Shown piece after piece: positions 45,165-53,076 of a DNA stretch of 64,000 bases. The notes under the pieces are model-generated. The model saw only the letters and a program-made list of their open reading frames with translations, did not search any database and was not told the DNA's origin. Both the position numbers and the translations under genes were made by a program. Numbering within the stretch: position 1 is the stretch's first letter; each line of letters opens with the position of its first letter. This DNA comes from Verrucomicrobium sp. BvORR106 (GTDB taxonomy: Bacteria; Verrucomicrobiota; Verrucomicrobiia; Verrucomicrobiales; Verrucomicrobiaceae): positions 1-64,000 of the forward strand of contig NZ_BATR01000124.1 of the NCBI RefSeq assembly GCF_000739655.1, in the 5' to 3' direction.

Positions 45165-45710
45165 TCAGCCAGACAGTGAGATCGAGCGTTTTTTGGAAGG
45201 CTCGATGCCCACATCACGCAGGGTCTTGAGTTTGGAGGAGAACTCGGCAGCCAGCTTCTCTGCCTCGGGTGAGTTGCCATGGGCTACGCCATTGTTGTTT
45301 GTCGCAATCTTGCGGTTGGCCGCGTCAAAAAGCGTCTCTTCAGCGCTCTTGGGGCCTCCTAGTTGGAATCCATCCTTCGGCGAGATGAGCGCGATCGCTG
45401 ACAGGAAAGCCGCGCCGATCATGCCGAGGACGGACCAGCCAAAACCTGGGATGAAAAAGAACGTGTGTCGTTTGCGATAGATGGTAGGGCGTCCGGTGGC
45501 GGGGTCGAGATAGGTGTTGTCCACCGGCTTGCCGATCGTCTTGGCGTAGAGCAGCACACACAAGGCTGATACCCACGCCCCCCCGGCCATGGCCCAGGAC
45601 GGTGAGAGTTTCAGGAGGCCCACAGGTATGGCCGAGACGAACGTGCCCAGAAACAGGCCAATAACTGCGATGATGGGGATGAGAATACCGTGACCTTTAA
45701 AGATGATCAT
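45165..45710 (-). CDS. Membrane protein, N-terminal part of an interrupted gene
   Basis: A 181-residue product with three or four hydrophobic helices: GILIPIIAVIGLFLGTFVSA, SWAMAGGAWVSALCVLLYAK and PGFGWSVLGMIGAAFLSAIA. Between them is NTYLDPATGRPTIYRKRHTF, a stretch seen in unassigned bacterial membrane proteins. The last 70 residues are soluble and helical (EAEKLAAEFSSKLKTLRDVG). It ends at TGA 45165-45167; the same frame continues into the SHD1-like reading frame. If one gene, it would have an N-terminal membrane half and a C-terminal soluble half. Function unknown. Confidence 0.65.
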   Translation of the reverse strand: MIIFKGHGILIPIIAVIGLFLGTFVSAIPVGLLKLSPSWAMAGGAWVSALCVLLYAKTIGKPVDNTYLDPATGRPTIYRKRHTFFFIPGFGWSVLGMIGAAFLSAIALISPKDGFQLGGPKSAEETLFDAANRKIATNNNGVAHGNSPEAEKLAAEFSSKLKTLRDVGIEPSKKRSISLSG

Positions 45711-45898
45711 GGGAGGAGGAGGGGGACGAGGAGTTGATCAGCGCAGAGGTCCTTCAAGGAAGGCTGACGCTGTCACATGCATACCCGGACTTGCCCTGAG
45801 GTAGCAAGCAGCAATTTAGTCGAACCATTCAGGAAATGGCTCTAGATGATTTTTCTTCAGCTGAGGCAAATGATTGCGTCTATCAGCTATCCTTCACT

Positions 45899-47143
45899 TC
45901 ATCGAGCCAGCACTCCGGGAAGGAGCACCCCCGTGCCGTCGTTTTCCGCCGGTTCAATCCCGAGGGTGGCGCAGATGAGGGAGTAAACCTCGGTGTTGGC
46001 AAATTCCGGGACCGAGGCAATGCGCCGGTAGGCTGGGCCCCAAGCGATGAACGTAGCCCCCATAGAGGGTAGCTCTGGCGGAAAGCCATGCGTAGCTTTG
46101 AGAAAGGTGCGGCGTTCCTCATCGGTCCGGACGGGCTTTCGCACGATGCTCCAGCCCTCGTCCGCGACCAGAATGACGGGAGCGATCCGGCGGTGGTCCT
46201 TGAAGTGCCACTGCTCTGGGACTTCACTGGCCAGATAGGCCTTATACCGGGCACCAGGTTGGGTGAGCTTTGCCACCAGAGCTTCCGGGGTCTCACCCTT
46301 GGGGCGCAGTCCCGACACCGCACCTGTGGAATCCACTTCGGTGGTCTTGAGGTCGATCAAGTCCGCGAGATTGATGATCCGGTCAGGACTGACCTCGGTC
46401 ATCCCATGATCGGCCGCGCAGATGAGATGCACCCGGTCTTCAAGCCCAAGTTGCTTGATGCCAGCCATCAGCTGGCCCAGGGACTGATCCACCACCTTCA
46501 CGGCTTCCGCTGTTTCCAGGGCATCCGGACCGTACTTGTGACCTGCCGAGTCGGCTTCATGGAAATAAAGTGTGACCAGACGAGGCCGCTCGGCTTCCGG
46601 ACGCCCCAGCCATTCCAGCACGGTTGCCACTCGCTTTTCCGCGGAGACGCTTCCGTCGTAGTCCCGCCAATCATGAGGACGACGCCCCTGAATCTCGGCC
46701 TCAGAGCCTGGCCAAAACATGCAGGCGGATCGGATGCCTTGTCTCTCTGCCGTGATCCAGACCGGCTCGCCTCCCCACCAGCGCCCCTCCTTGACCGCCG
46801 GGCTGCCCAGGGAAAACTTGGCATCGAACTCGGGATCGTACATGCTATTCCCCACGATGCCATGGCGGGCGGGCCGCAGCCCCGTGACCAACGTGTAGAG
46901 GTTGGGGAAGGTGAGTGAAGGGAAGCTGGGAATCATCCGGGAGGTGGTCACGCCCTCAGCAGCCAGCTTGGAGAGAGCAGGGGGCTGAAACTTCAGCAGA
47001 TAGTCGGAACGAAACCCATCGAGCCCGACCACGATGACGATGCGGTTATTCGCCGATTTTGGCAGCAGTCCCCAGGCGTAGATCCCGAGCGCAGCGAGCG
47101 CGGTGGTGGCCAGGAGGAAGAGTAGAACGCGTCGGGGTGACAT
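45899..47143 (-). CDS. ENPP-type nucleotide pyrophosphatase/phosphodiesterase
   Basis: A 414-residue exported or anchored enzyme of the alkaline-phosphatase superfamily. The N-terminal helix RVLLFLLATTALAALGIYAW is a signal or anchor. Metal and catalytic residues appear in order: Asp in IVVGLDGFRSDYL, the nucleophile Thr in PSFPSLTFPNLYTLVTG, Asp/His in YFHEADSAGHKYGP and Asp-His in CAADHGMTEV, and the late His in KATHGFPPELPSMGATFIAW. Such enzymes cleave phosphodiester or pyrophosphate bonds of nucleotides or lipids, using two zinc ions, outside the cytoplasm. ATG 47143 was chosen over an upstream start lacking a signal peptide. It stands alone on the minus strand after the pseudopilin-like genes. 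Confidence 0.9.
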   Translation of the reverse strand: MSPRRVLLFLLATTALAALGIYAWGLLPKSANNRIVIVVGLDGFRSDYLLKFQPPALSKLAAEGVTTSRMIPSFPSLTFPNLYTLVTGLRPARHGIVGNSMYDPEFDAKFSLGSPAVKEGRWWGGEPVWITAERQGIRSACMFWPGSEAEIQGRRPHDWRDYDGSVSAEKRVATVLEWLGRPEAERPRLVTLYFHEADSAGHKYGPDALETAEAVKVVDQSLGQLMAGIKQLGLEDRVHLICAADHGMTEVSPDRIINLADLIDLKTTEVDSTGAVSGLRPKGETPEALVAKLTQPGARYKAYLASEVPEQWHFKDHRRIAPVILVADEGWSIVRKPVRTDEERRTFLKATHGFPPELPSMGATFIAWGPAYRRIASVPEFANTEVYSLICATLGIEPAENDGTGVLLPGVLAR

Positions 47144-47245
47144 CGGCTGGTTGAAGGGGGATTCGGTGAAAAACCACAAGATAACCCCTCCACCAGACAC
47201 TTCAAATGGCAGAGCGAAACGGCGGTGTCACCTGAACAGGGGTGG

Positions 47246-47863
47246 TCATTGCCAGCTGAGGAGATTGTCCTTCCAAGTGGTCGGGTCCCCGTCTTTTCCG
47301 CCAGACCAAATGATGACGCCACTGCTGAGCGTGTTTGGCTGTTTCTCGTCTTTTGAGTGCGGATCGATGATCTCGCCATCGCCATCATAGTCGATGCAAA
47401 TGCGGTAGGGCTGTCCGTAAAAGTCTACCAGGCTTGGCGCGCCAGCACTGTCCAGGAGATAACCGCCCTTTCCATCTCTTGCGGCGATAGGATCGTAGAA
47501 GAGCACTTTCCTCGGATTGTGCTCGTCGTCGTCCGCCATGAGTACCTTAAGGAGCTTTCCTTCACTGAGCATGACTGACTCTTTTTCCTCCGTAGTCGCC
47601 AACGGATATCGATTGTACTCGATCTGGTAGCCCTTGATGGCAATCTCAAGGCCTTTCATGGTCGCTTTGTCAGGCGGGGTTCGATTCGAACGCCAGACGA
47701 AGGAAGACTGTTTCTGAATCGCAAAAGCTAGGCCCACAGCCAAGACCGCGCCGACGATTGACCACTCCAAGGCATGGGATTTTTTCACTTGGAGCGGACT
47801 TGGTGATCCTCCAGGTGTTGGCCGGTGCCCTTTGTCCAAATCGTGAACCTTTGGATTGTCCAT
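47246..47863 (-). CDS. Pseudopilin-like protein (GspG-type tail), third of three
   Basis: A 205-residue protein with one membrane helix (ALEWSIVGAVLAVGLAFAIQ) after a polar lead. The rest has the type II secretion pseudopilin layout: KATMKGLEIAIKGYQIEYNR (long helix), then YGQPYRICIDYDGDGEIIDP (the calcium-site-like Asp-rich loop) and the end WKDNLLSWQ. It lacks the prepilin peptidase motif GFTLIE, so it is probably not processed like a normal pseudopilin. Its ATG shares one base with the stop of the upstream paralogue (TGATG). Function is unknown; the three copies may form a small anchored complex. Confidence 0.75.
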   Translation of the reverse strand: MDNPKVHDLDKGHRPTPGGSPSPLQVKKSHALEWSIVGAVLAVGLAFAIQKQSSFVWRSNRTPPDKATMKGLEIAIKGYQIEYNRYPLATTEEKESVMLSEGKLLKVLMADDDEHNPRKVLFYDPIAARDGKGGYLLDSAGAPSLVDFYGQPYRICIDYDGDGEIIDPHSKDEKQPNTLSSGVIIWSGGKDGDPTTWKDNLLSWQ

Positions 47864-48462
47864 CACCAGCTCACCAGGTTGTCAGCCCAAGTGGTCGGAT
47901 TTTGATCGGGGCCTGCGGAGTAAACCAGGACTCGGGCGCGAATCAGCTTTTGTCGTTGATCGCGAGGGTCGGGATTGGGGGTCATACCGTCTCCGTCGAG
48001 GTCCATGATCAGGAAGAAGGTGGTCCCGTTGGAGTCCACCGTCCTTATTGTCGCAGCGTTGCTCTGGTCCAGGCCGGCCTTGCCGGTCTTGGCTTGGGGC
48101 GGGGCATAAAACTGGATCTTGCGAGGGTTAAGGGGACTGTCTCCCCCAATGATGGCGGTCACCATTTCTCCCTCGGCCGGTATGGATACGGCCTCGATCA
48201 ATGTGTCGGGATTGGAGATGGGGAAATGGCCGTATTCCTTAAAATAGCTCTCTAGCGCATGGCCGAGTGATTTCATCGCGGCCTGCTCCTGAATGGCGGA
48301 CCCACTTGCCAAGAAGGTGGCGGCGACGATGGCGAGGACGAGAATGGTCAGGACGCTGCCCGCCGCCATCCACAGAACCGGCCGCACAATGCGAAGCCTG
48401 CTAATCTTGGACGGACGGTCTGGCTTCAGCGTCTCGTCCGCTAGCGTATCAGGAAGATCCAT
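47863..48462 (-). CDS. Pseudopilin-like protein (GspG-type tail), second of three
   Basis: A 199-residue paralogue of its neighbours. The membrane helix is RPVLWMAAGSVLTILVLAIV; the long helix is AAMKSLGHALESYFKEYGHF; the Asp-rich loop is LIMDLDGDGMTPNPDPRDQR; the end is PTTWADNLVSW. The ATG at 48462 was chosen; a GTG at 48516, 1 bp after the upstream stop codon, would add 18 residues and make coupling tighter, and cannot be excluded. No prepilin peptidase site is present. It is translationally linked to the third copy. Confidence 0.75.
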   Translation of the reverse strand: MDLPDTLADETLKPDRPSKISRLRIVRPVLWMAAGSVLTILVLAIVAATFLASGSAIQEQAAMKSLGHALESYFKEYGHFPISNPDTLIEAVSIPAEGEMVTAIIGGDSPLNPRKIQFYAPPQAKTGKAGLDQSNAATIRTVDSNGTTFFLIMDLDGDGMTPNPDPRDQRQKLIRARVLVYSAGPDQNPTTWADNLVSW

Positions 48463-48517
48463 GTCAAAAATTGCACCACGGAATGTTGTCGGCGTCAATG
48501 CGTTCCAGAGCGTCACC

Positions 48518-49117
48518 TCACCAGCTGGTCAGGTTGTCCTTCCAAGACTTGGCATTCCCATCTGCCCCCAGGCTGTAGATGAGCAGCGTGGCGGAGAGAA
48601 ACTTCTTGTCAGAGGGGGCAGCAGGGTCAGGATTGGGGATTTTACCATCGCCATCCAGATCAAACAGCACCTGAAACGGGCGTCCATACTGGTCTGTCAG
48701 TCGGACCTGCCCTCTGGAGTCAGTGTAGAGGCCTCCTCGCTGCGTCGGCGCCGAAGGAAGGGTCAGGTACACGGTGCCACGGAGGTTCAGTTCACCGGTC
48801 TGCCCCGTCAGTGCCCCCAGCCACATTCCCTGCGTAGGGTGCGCCTGGGTCTCGTCCTTCCAGGTGGGTTCCACCGGCAGCTGGAACTGCTCCAGTCGAT
48901 AGGCGTTGATCGCCAAGTCCAGGGCCTTCATGGAGGACCGATCGATCGGGGCCTCCAGCTGCTTCGCCAGCATCGTCCGGGAGACGGGGGGGACCACCAC
49001 CTTCGCCAACACAACGACGATGGTGATAAGCAGCAGCCACTTCATGGTGCCCAGAGAGGCCCGCCGGGTGCCCTGAGGACGGCGACTGGGGATGCTGCGT
49101 CTGGGAGACCGCGACAT
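48518..49117 (-). CDS. Pseudopilin-like protein (GspG-type tail), first of three
   Basis: A 199-residue protein with an Arg-rich lead (MSRSPRRSIPSRRPQGTRRA), a helix (MKWLLLITIVVVLAKVVVPP), and the same soluble plan: DRSSMKALDLAINAYRLEQF, YGRPFQVLFDLDGDGKIPNP and the end KSWKDNLTSW. The N-terminal basic lead and absence of GFTLIE set it apart from true pseudopilins. It begins 9 bp after trpC on the same strand, so it may share the trpC transcript. The three paralogues have diverged strongly outside the shared motifs. Confidence 0.75.
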   Translation of the reverse strand: MSRSPRRSIPSRRPQGTRRASLGTMKWLLLITIVVVLAKVVVPPVSRTMLAKQLEAPIDRSSMKALDLAINAYRLEQFQLPVEPTWKDETQAHPTQGMWLGALTGQTGELNLRGTVYLTLPSAPTQRGGLYTDSRGQVRLTDQYGRPFQVLFDLDGDGKIPNPDPAAPSDKKFLSATLLIYSLGADGNAKSWKDNLTSW

Positions 49118-49126
49118 GCTCCTGGG

Positions 49127-49921
49127 CTACTCGTCTTCCAAGGCCATCTCCACGCGCAGGGCACGTGCCATCTGCAACGGATTCTCCGCTCTCATGAGCG
49201 TCTCACCCACCAGGAGCGCATTGGCACCGGCGATGGCCAGACGGGCTGCGTCCTCCACACTCTTGATACCGCTTTCGCTCACCAGGATGACATCGTCCGG
49301 CACTTCTTCAGCAAGGGCTTCCGTCGTGGTGAGGTCCACCGTGAAGCTCTTCAAATTCCGGTTGTTGATCCCAAGGATGCGCACGTCGGTGGCCAGAGCC
49401 CGTTCCAACTCCGGGAGATCATGCACTTCCATCAACACGTCCAGCTGACAGCCGTGGGCCACTTCCAGGAGATGTTCCAGTGTGGGCTGATCCAGCGCGG
49501 CGACGATGAGCAGGATGGCATCCGCCCCCGCGACGACGGCCTCATGGATCTGCACCTCGTGAATGATGAAGTCCTTCCGCAGCACGGGGATGCTCACTTC
49601 CTGGCGGATCGTGGTCATGTACTCCAGCCGACCTTGGAAGTACTTTTCGTCGGTCAGGACGGAGAGGGCGTTGGCTCCGCCCTTTTCATACGTACGGGCA
49701 ATCGTCAGGTAGTCGAAGTTGGGCTGAATGACTCCGGCAGAGGGACTGGCCTTCTTGACTTCGGCAATCAACCCCAGGCGTGTCGGATCGGCTCGGAGAG
49801 CATCGTAGAGGGACCGGAAATCATCGCGACCTGCGGCGGCGTGGCGCAGCTTTTCGGCCCGGGGCAGCAGGCGTTCCACTTCCTTGTGCTTGGTGGCAAT
49901 GATCTCGTCGAGCTTGTTCAT
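49127..49921 (-). CDS. trpC: Indole-3-glycerol phosphate synthase
   Basis: TrpC closes the indole ring in tryptophan synthesis, converting CdRP to indole-3-glycerol phosphate. The 264-residue product is a complete TIM barrel with the family landmarks: LIAEVKKASPSAGVI (catalytic Lys and phosphate contact), ANALSVLTDEKYFQG, VLRKDFIIHEVQIHEAVVAG, LMEVHDLPELERAL, ILGINNRNLKSFTVDL and LVSESGIKSVEDAARLAIAG. It is not beside other trp genes here; instead three pseudopilin-like genes follow it on the same strand. Confidence 0.96.
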   Translation of the reverse strand: MNKLDEIIATKHKEVERLLPRAEKLRHAAAGRDDFRSLYDALRADPTRLGLIAEVKKASPSAGVIQPNFDYLTIARTYEKGGANALSVLTDEKYFQGRLEYMTTIRQEVSIPVLRKDFIIHEVQIHEAVVAGADAILLIVAALDQPTLEHLLEVAHGCQLDVLMEVHDLPELERALATDVRILGINNRNLKSFTVDLTTTEALAEEVPDDVILVSESGIKSVEDAARLAIAGANALLVGETLMRAENPLQMARALRVEMALEDE

Positions 49922-50110
49922 GAAAAGGGGACCTCTGTATGAAGAGGGGGACCGTCAACCTGCCCTGCCTGAGCCGGTCTTGCAAGCAGGAGAGTCGTGG
50001 GGATGAAGCAAAGGCAACTCAGGCAATGATTTGCACAGTTAAAACATTTTTAGCACTTTCAGCTTGAAACGATTCTGGTTCTCGCCACACTAACAGTCCG
50101 CAACGCAATT

Positions 50111-50185
50111 GCGGGTGTAGCTCAGTGGTAGAGCACTTCCTTGCCAAGGAAGATGTCGCGCGTTCGAATCGCGTCACCCGCTCCA
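50111..50185 (+). tRNA. tRNA-Gly (anticodon GCC)
   Basis: A 75-base cloverleaf with encoded CCA. Acceptor stem GCGGGTG/CACCCGC, anticodon stem-loop CTTCC-TTGCCAA-GGAAG giving GCC, T arm GCGCG-TTCGAAT-CGCGT. It reads GGC and GGU codons. Confidence 0.97.
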
Positions 50186-50187
50186 TT

Positions 50188-50215
50188 GCCCCGTCCCAGC
50201 AGACGGGGCTTTTTT
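50188..50215 (+). terminator. Intrinsic terminator after tRNA-Gly
   Basis: GCCCCGTC-CCAGCA-GACGGGGC followed by six T, starting 3 bp beyond the tRNA. A strong rho-independent terminator. Confidence 0.9.
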
Positions 50216-50423
50216 GTGCCTCGATATTGGGGATTAGAGGGGGTGAAAGGAAAAATTTGCGGTCGATACAACCAGCATCCCCGGGCAGATGCGATGAGTT
50301 CAGACTGGAATGCCCCGACGTGGATCGCGCAATTAGGGTGTAGCCTTTTGTTCAACAACCCTTTGCAAAACCCCATATTGGTTCGAGCCTGAAATATTGC
50401 CTTCCAGGCATTTCCTCCACTTT

Positions 50424-51281
50424 ATGAGCAGCAGCGTACTGGCTACAGTGATCAGCAACGGTCAGGAAGACCTTTTGAAAGAATGGGTCCAACAGCAAAT
50501 ACAAGCGGAGGGAATGCGGAGGGACCTGATCAAGGTCGAGGAGTTAACGGCTCAATCCCGGGAGTTTCTCCAGCGGTTTCAAGGCGCGGTGGGGTCGGGT
50601 GATTTGATCAATATCCGATCGATCGCATGGTCACCAGTGCTTGAGTCCATCAGCGACCTTTCCCGGCAACGTGGACGCATGGGCTTCACTCCAACGGAGA
50701 CGGCTTTGTTTGTGCTGTCTCTCAAGGCGCCTCTGACCCGTTTGCTGAGGGAAGCTCACAAGGATGACCCGATCAAGTTCATTGACGAAATCACCGTGGT
50801 GGGCGAGTTGCTCGACAAGCTGGGGCTTTACACGATGGAGGTCTTTCTCCAGTCGAGGGAGGAAGTGATCATCCGTCAGCAGGAAGACATGCTGGAACTC
50901 TCTACGCCTGTGGTAAAGCTCTGGGATGGCATTGTGGCGCTTCCCATCATCGGCACGCTGGACAGCGCTCGCACCAGCGTCGTGATGGAGTCCCTGCTTC
51001 AGCGCATCGTTGAGACAGGATCCGAAATCGCGATCATCGACATCACTGGGGTTCCTACTGTTGACACCCTGGTGGCCCAGCACCTTCTCAAAACCGTCGC
51101 CGCCGCCAGGCTCATGGGAGCGGACTGCATCATCAGCGGCATCCGTCCGCAGATTGCGCAGACGATGGTGCACCTTGCCATCGACCTGAGTGCCGTCACC
51201 ACCAAGGCCACCCTGGCCGAGGCGTTGAAAACCGCTCTCCAACGCAATGGCATGAAAGTGGTGTCCAGTTCCGCAGTATAA
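50424..51281 (+). CDS. rsbR: RsbR-type stressosome protein
   Basis: A 285-residue protein with an N-terminal sensor-like helical domain of the RsbRD kind (EWVQQQIQAEGMRRDLIKVE) and a C-terminal STAS domain. The STAS part has both Thr positions that RsbT phosphorylates in Bacillus RsbR proteins: Thr 215 in ITGVPTVDTLVAQHLL and Thr 247 in GIRPQIAQTMVHLAI. It would form the shell of a stressosome with RsbS, holding RsbT until stress. The ATG at 50424 was preferred to TTG 50397. It is the first gene of the rsbR-S-T-X-like operon, with gaps of only 6 to 18 bp. Confidence 0.92.
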   Translation: MSSSVLATVISNGQEDLLKEWVQQQIQAEGMRRDLIKVEELTAQSREFLQRFQGAVGSGDLINIRSIAWSPVLESISDLSRQRGRMGFTPTETALFVLSLKAPLTRLLREAHKDDPIKFIDEITVVGELLDKLGLYTMEVFLQSREEVIIRQQEDMLELSTPVVKLWDGIVALPIIGTLDSARTSVVMESLLQRIVETGSEIAIIDITGVPTVDTLVAQHLLKTVAAARLMGADCIISGIRPQIAQTMVHLAIDLSAVTTKATLAEALKTALQRNGMKVVSSSAV

Positions 51282-51299
51282 CACCCGCCCACTACAGAC

Positions 51300-51653
51300 A
51301 TGCAGGAACGGATCCCAATATTGCAGATGGGCATGGTATTGCTGGTCACGATTCAGGTGGACATGCACGACCGGTTGGCACTTCAACTGCAGGATGATCT
51401 CACCAACAAGATCAGTGAAAGCGGGGCCAAGGGGGTGTTGATCGACATCTCCAGTTTGGAAATGGTGGACTCCTTTATCGGTCGGGTGCTGGCGAACATC
51501 TCGTCCATGGCCAGTGTGTTGGACGCCAAGACCGTCGTGGTGGGGATGCAGCCTGCAGTGGCGATCACCCTCGTGGAGCTGGGCCTCTCGCTCAATGGCG
51601 TGATGACAGCCCTCAACGTCATGAAGGGGATGAAGCTCCTTGAGAGGGAATAA
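51300..51653 (+). CDS. rsbS: RsbS-type stressosome STAS protein
   Basis: A 117-residue single STAS domain. The phosphorylation site is Ser 58 in DISSLEMVDSFIGRVLAN, aligned with Ser 59 of Bacillus RsbS. PILQMGMVLLVTIQVDMHDR and AVAITLVELGLSLNGVMTAL are the other family blocks. With RsbR it forms the stressosome core that sequesters RsbT; phosphorylation at this Ser releases RsbT. It is the second gene of the operon, 6 bp before rsbT. Confidence 0.93.
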   Translation: MQERIPILQMGMVLLVTIQVDMHDRLALQLQDDLTNKISESGAKGVLIDISSLEMVDSFIGRVLANISSMASVLDAKTVVVGMQPAVAITLVELGLSLNGVMTALNVMKGMKLLERE

Positions 51654-51659
51654 GCCACC

Positions 51660-52064
51660 ATGCCCGTAATAAATAGCGAAGTACTACCTGTCCGGCGGGA
51701 AGGGGACATCGTGAGCGTGCGTCAGGCCGTGCGAAAGTGGGCCGTCGAGATTAAATGCTCTCTGGTGGATCAGACGAAAGTCGTGACCGCCGCGAGTGAA
51801 CTCGCGCGCAACCTCCTCATCTATGGAGGAGGAGGCGAGGTGAAGCTGGAGAAACTACAGGAAGGCCTGCGTGGCGGCGTGAGGGTGACGTTCGAAGACC
51901 AAGGTCCCGGCATCCCCGACATACAACTGGCGCTTTCGGATGGCTACACTTCAGGTAGTGGCATGGGACTGGGGTTGGGTGGGGCCAAAAGATTGGTCAA
52001 CGATTTCAGCATTGAATCTGAAGTGGGCAAAGGAACCCGGATCACGATTACCAAGTGGAAATGA
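51660..52064 (+). CDS. rsbT: RsbT-type serine kinase
   Basis: A 134-residue GHKL kinase. The N box is VTAASELARNLLIYGGGGEV, the G1 box FEDQGPGIPDIQLALSDGYT and the G2 box GMGLGLGGAKRLVNDFSIES. It matches RsbT in length and motifs. In the Bacillus scheme it phosphorylates RsbR and RsbS, leaves the stressosome, and activates the phosphatase RsbU; no RsbU is visible in this window. Here the output may instead be the following phosphatase or the hybrid kinase with a similar N-terminal domain. Confidence 0.93.
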   Translation: MPVINSEVLPVRREGDIVSVRQAVRKWAVEIKCSLVDQTKVVTAASELARNLLIYGGGGEVKLEKLQEGLRGGVRVTFEDQGPGIPDIQLALSDGYTSGSGMGLGLGGAKRLVNDFSIESEVGKGTRITITKWK

Positions 52065-52079
52065 GTCCTTCGGGAACCT

Positions 52080-53075
52080 ATGGCACAATCCATCTACATC
52101 CCGGTCGAGGAGCAACATCAGGAAGGGGAAGCCAGGCGCATGGCCGCCTCTTGGGCCATGGACAGAGGGTTCAATGAGGATCAGCGATCCAAGCTTTCTC
52201 TGGTGGTCGCGGAACTTGCCAGAAACCTCGCACTGCACACGACCTCGGGCGGATTTCTTCTGCTCCGTCAGTTTGAGATCCCGTATAAAGGGGTGGAGAT
52301 CCTCTGCCTGGATCGCGGGCCGGGGATGGCCAATTTTGCCATGTGCCTGCGAGACGGGTACTCGTCGGCCGGCACAAGCGGCAAGGGATTGGGGGCGGTG
52401 GTGCGCGCCTCAGAAAAGTTTGACGTTCATTCGCAACCGTCGGTTGGCACCGCGTTCATGTGCGATCTCTTCCTGGAGAATCCTCAGAAACCAGCGGGCA
52501 GCAGAACGGGGCTGGTCAATGTCGCTAAAAAGGGCGAGACGGTGTCAGGAGATGCGTACGGCTTTCATGAGCTCCCCGGTGGGAGAGCACGCATGATTGT
52601 GGCCGACGGTTTGGGCCACGGACCTTTGGCCGCAGAAGCCTCCAATCTGGCGATCAGAGTTTTTGAAGATGGCCACAACATGGACTTGGTGCCCCTGTTG
52701 GAGCGTATGAATCTGGCCCTGAAAGCGACTCGCGGTGCTGCCGTGGCGATCGCCGAGGTGAGTTTTGGCCAGGAAAAAGTTCGGTATGCGGGGGTTGGAA
52801 ACATATCAGGCGCCATCGCCACCCGAGACAAATGCGCGCACCTCGTCTCGCACAATGGAACGGTGGGTGGTTCTTTTCACAAACCTCGGGAGTTCGTTTA
52901 TGATTGGTCGCCCGAATCGATGCTTATCATGAATTCCGATGGGGTGAAAGGCCACTGGCATCTGGAGCGATACGCAGGGCTCCAGGAAAAGCATCCTGCG
53001 CTCGCCGCTGGAATTCTCTTCCGCGACTTCAATCGAGGCACCGATGACAGCACGGTGGCTACTCTCCGATCTTAA
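52080..53075 (+). CDS. RsbX-like phosphatase with N-terminal RsbT-like ATPase domain
   Basis: A 331-residue two-domain protein. Residues 1 to about 140 are GHKL-type (LSLVVAELARNLALHTTSGG, CLDRGPGMANFAMCLRDGYS, SGKGLGAVVRASEKFDVHS). Residues from about 150 are a PP2C/SpoIIE-type phosphatase: KKGETVSGDAYGFHELPGGR with the metal-binding Gly-Asp, MIVADGLGHGPLAAEASNLA and GVGNISGAIATRD, ending RGTDDSTVATLRS with the last metal Asp. RsbX resets the stressosome by dephosphorylating RsbR and RsbS. The N-terminal ATPase lobe may dock on the same partners. It is the fourth gene of the operon; the next gene starts 1 bp after its stop. Confidence 0.88.
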   Translation: MAQSIYIPVEEQHQEGEARRMAASWAMDRGFNEDQRSKLSLVVAELARNLALHTTSGGFLLLRQFEIPYKGVEILCLDRGPGMANFAMCLRDGYSSAGTSGKGLGAVVRASEKFDVHSQPSVGTAFMCDLFLENPQKPAGSRTGLVNVAKKGETVSGDAYGFHELPGGRARMIVADGLGHGPLAAEASNLAIRVFEDGHNMDLVPLLERMNLALKATRGAAVAIAEVSFGQEKVRYAGVGNISGAIATRDKCAHLVSHNGTVGGSFHKPREFVYDWSPESMLIMNSDGVKGHWHLERYAGLQEKHPALAAGILFRDFNRGTDDSTVATLRS

Positions 53076-53076
53076 G

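Noticed and set aside
45165..45167. TGA as a selenocysteine codon
   Set aside because: No selenocysteine-insertion hairpin was seen just downstream, the position is not a redox site, and a point change from GGA explains it more simply.
48293..49942. 549-codon plus-strand frame over the pseudopilin-like genes and trpC
   Set aside because: It runs antisense through trpC, which is certain, and has shadow composition.
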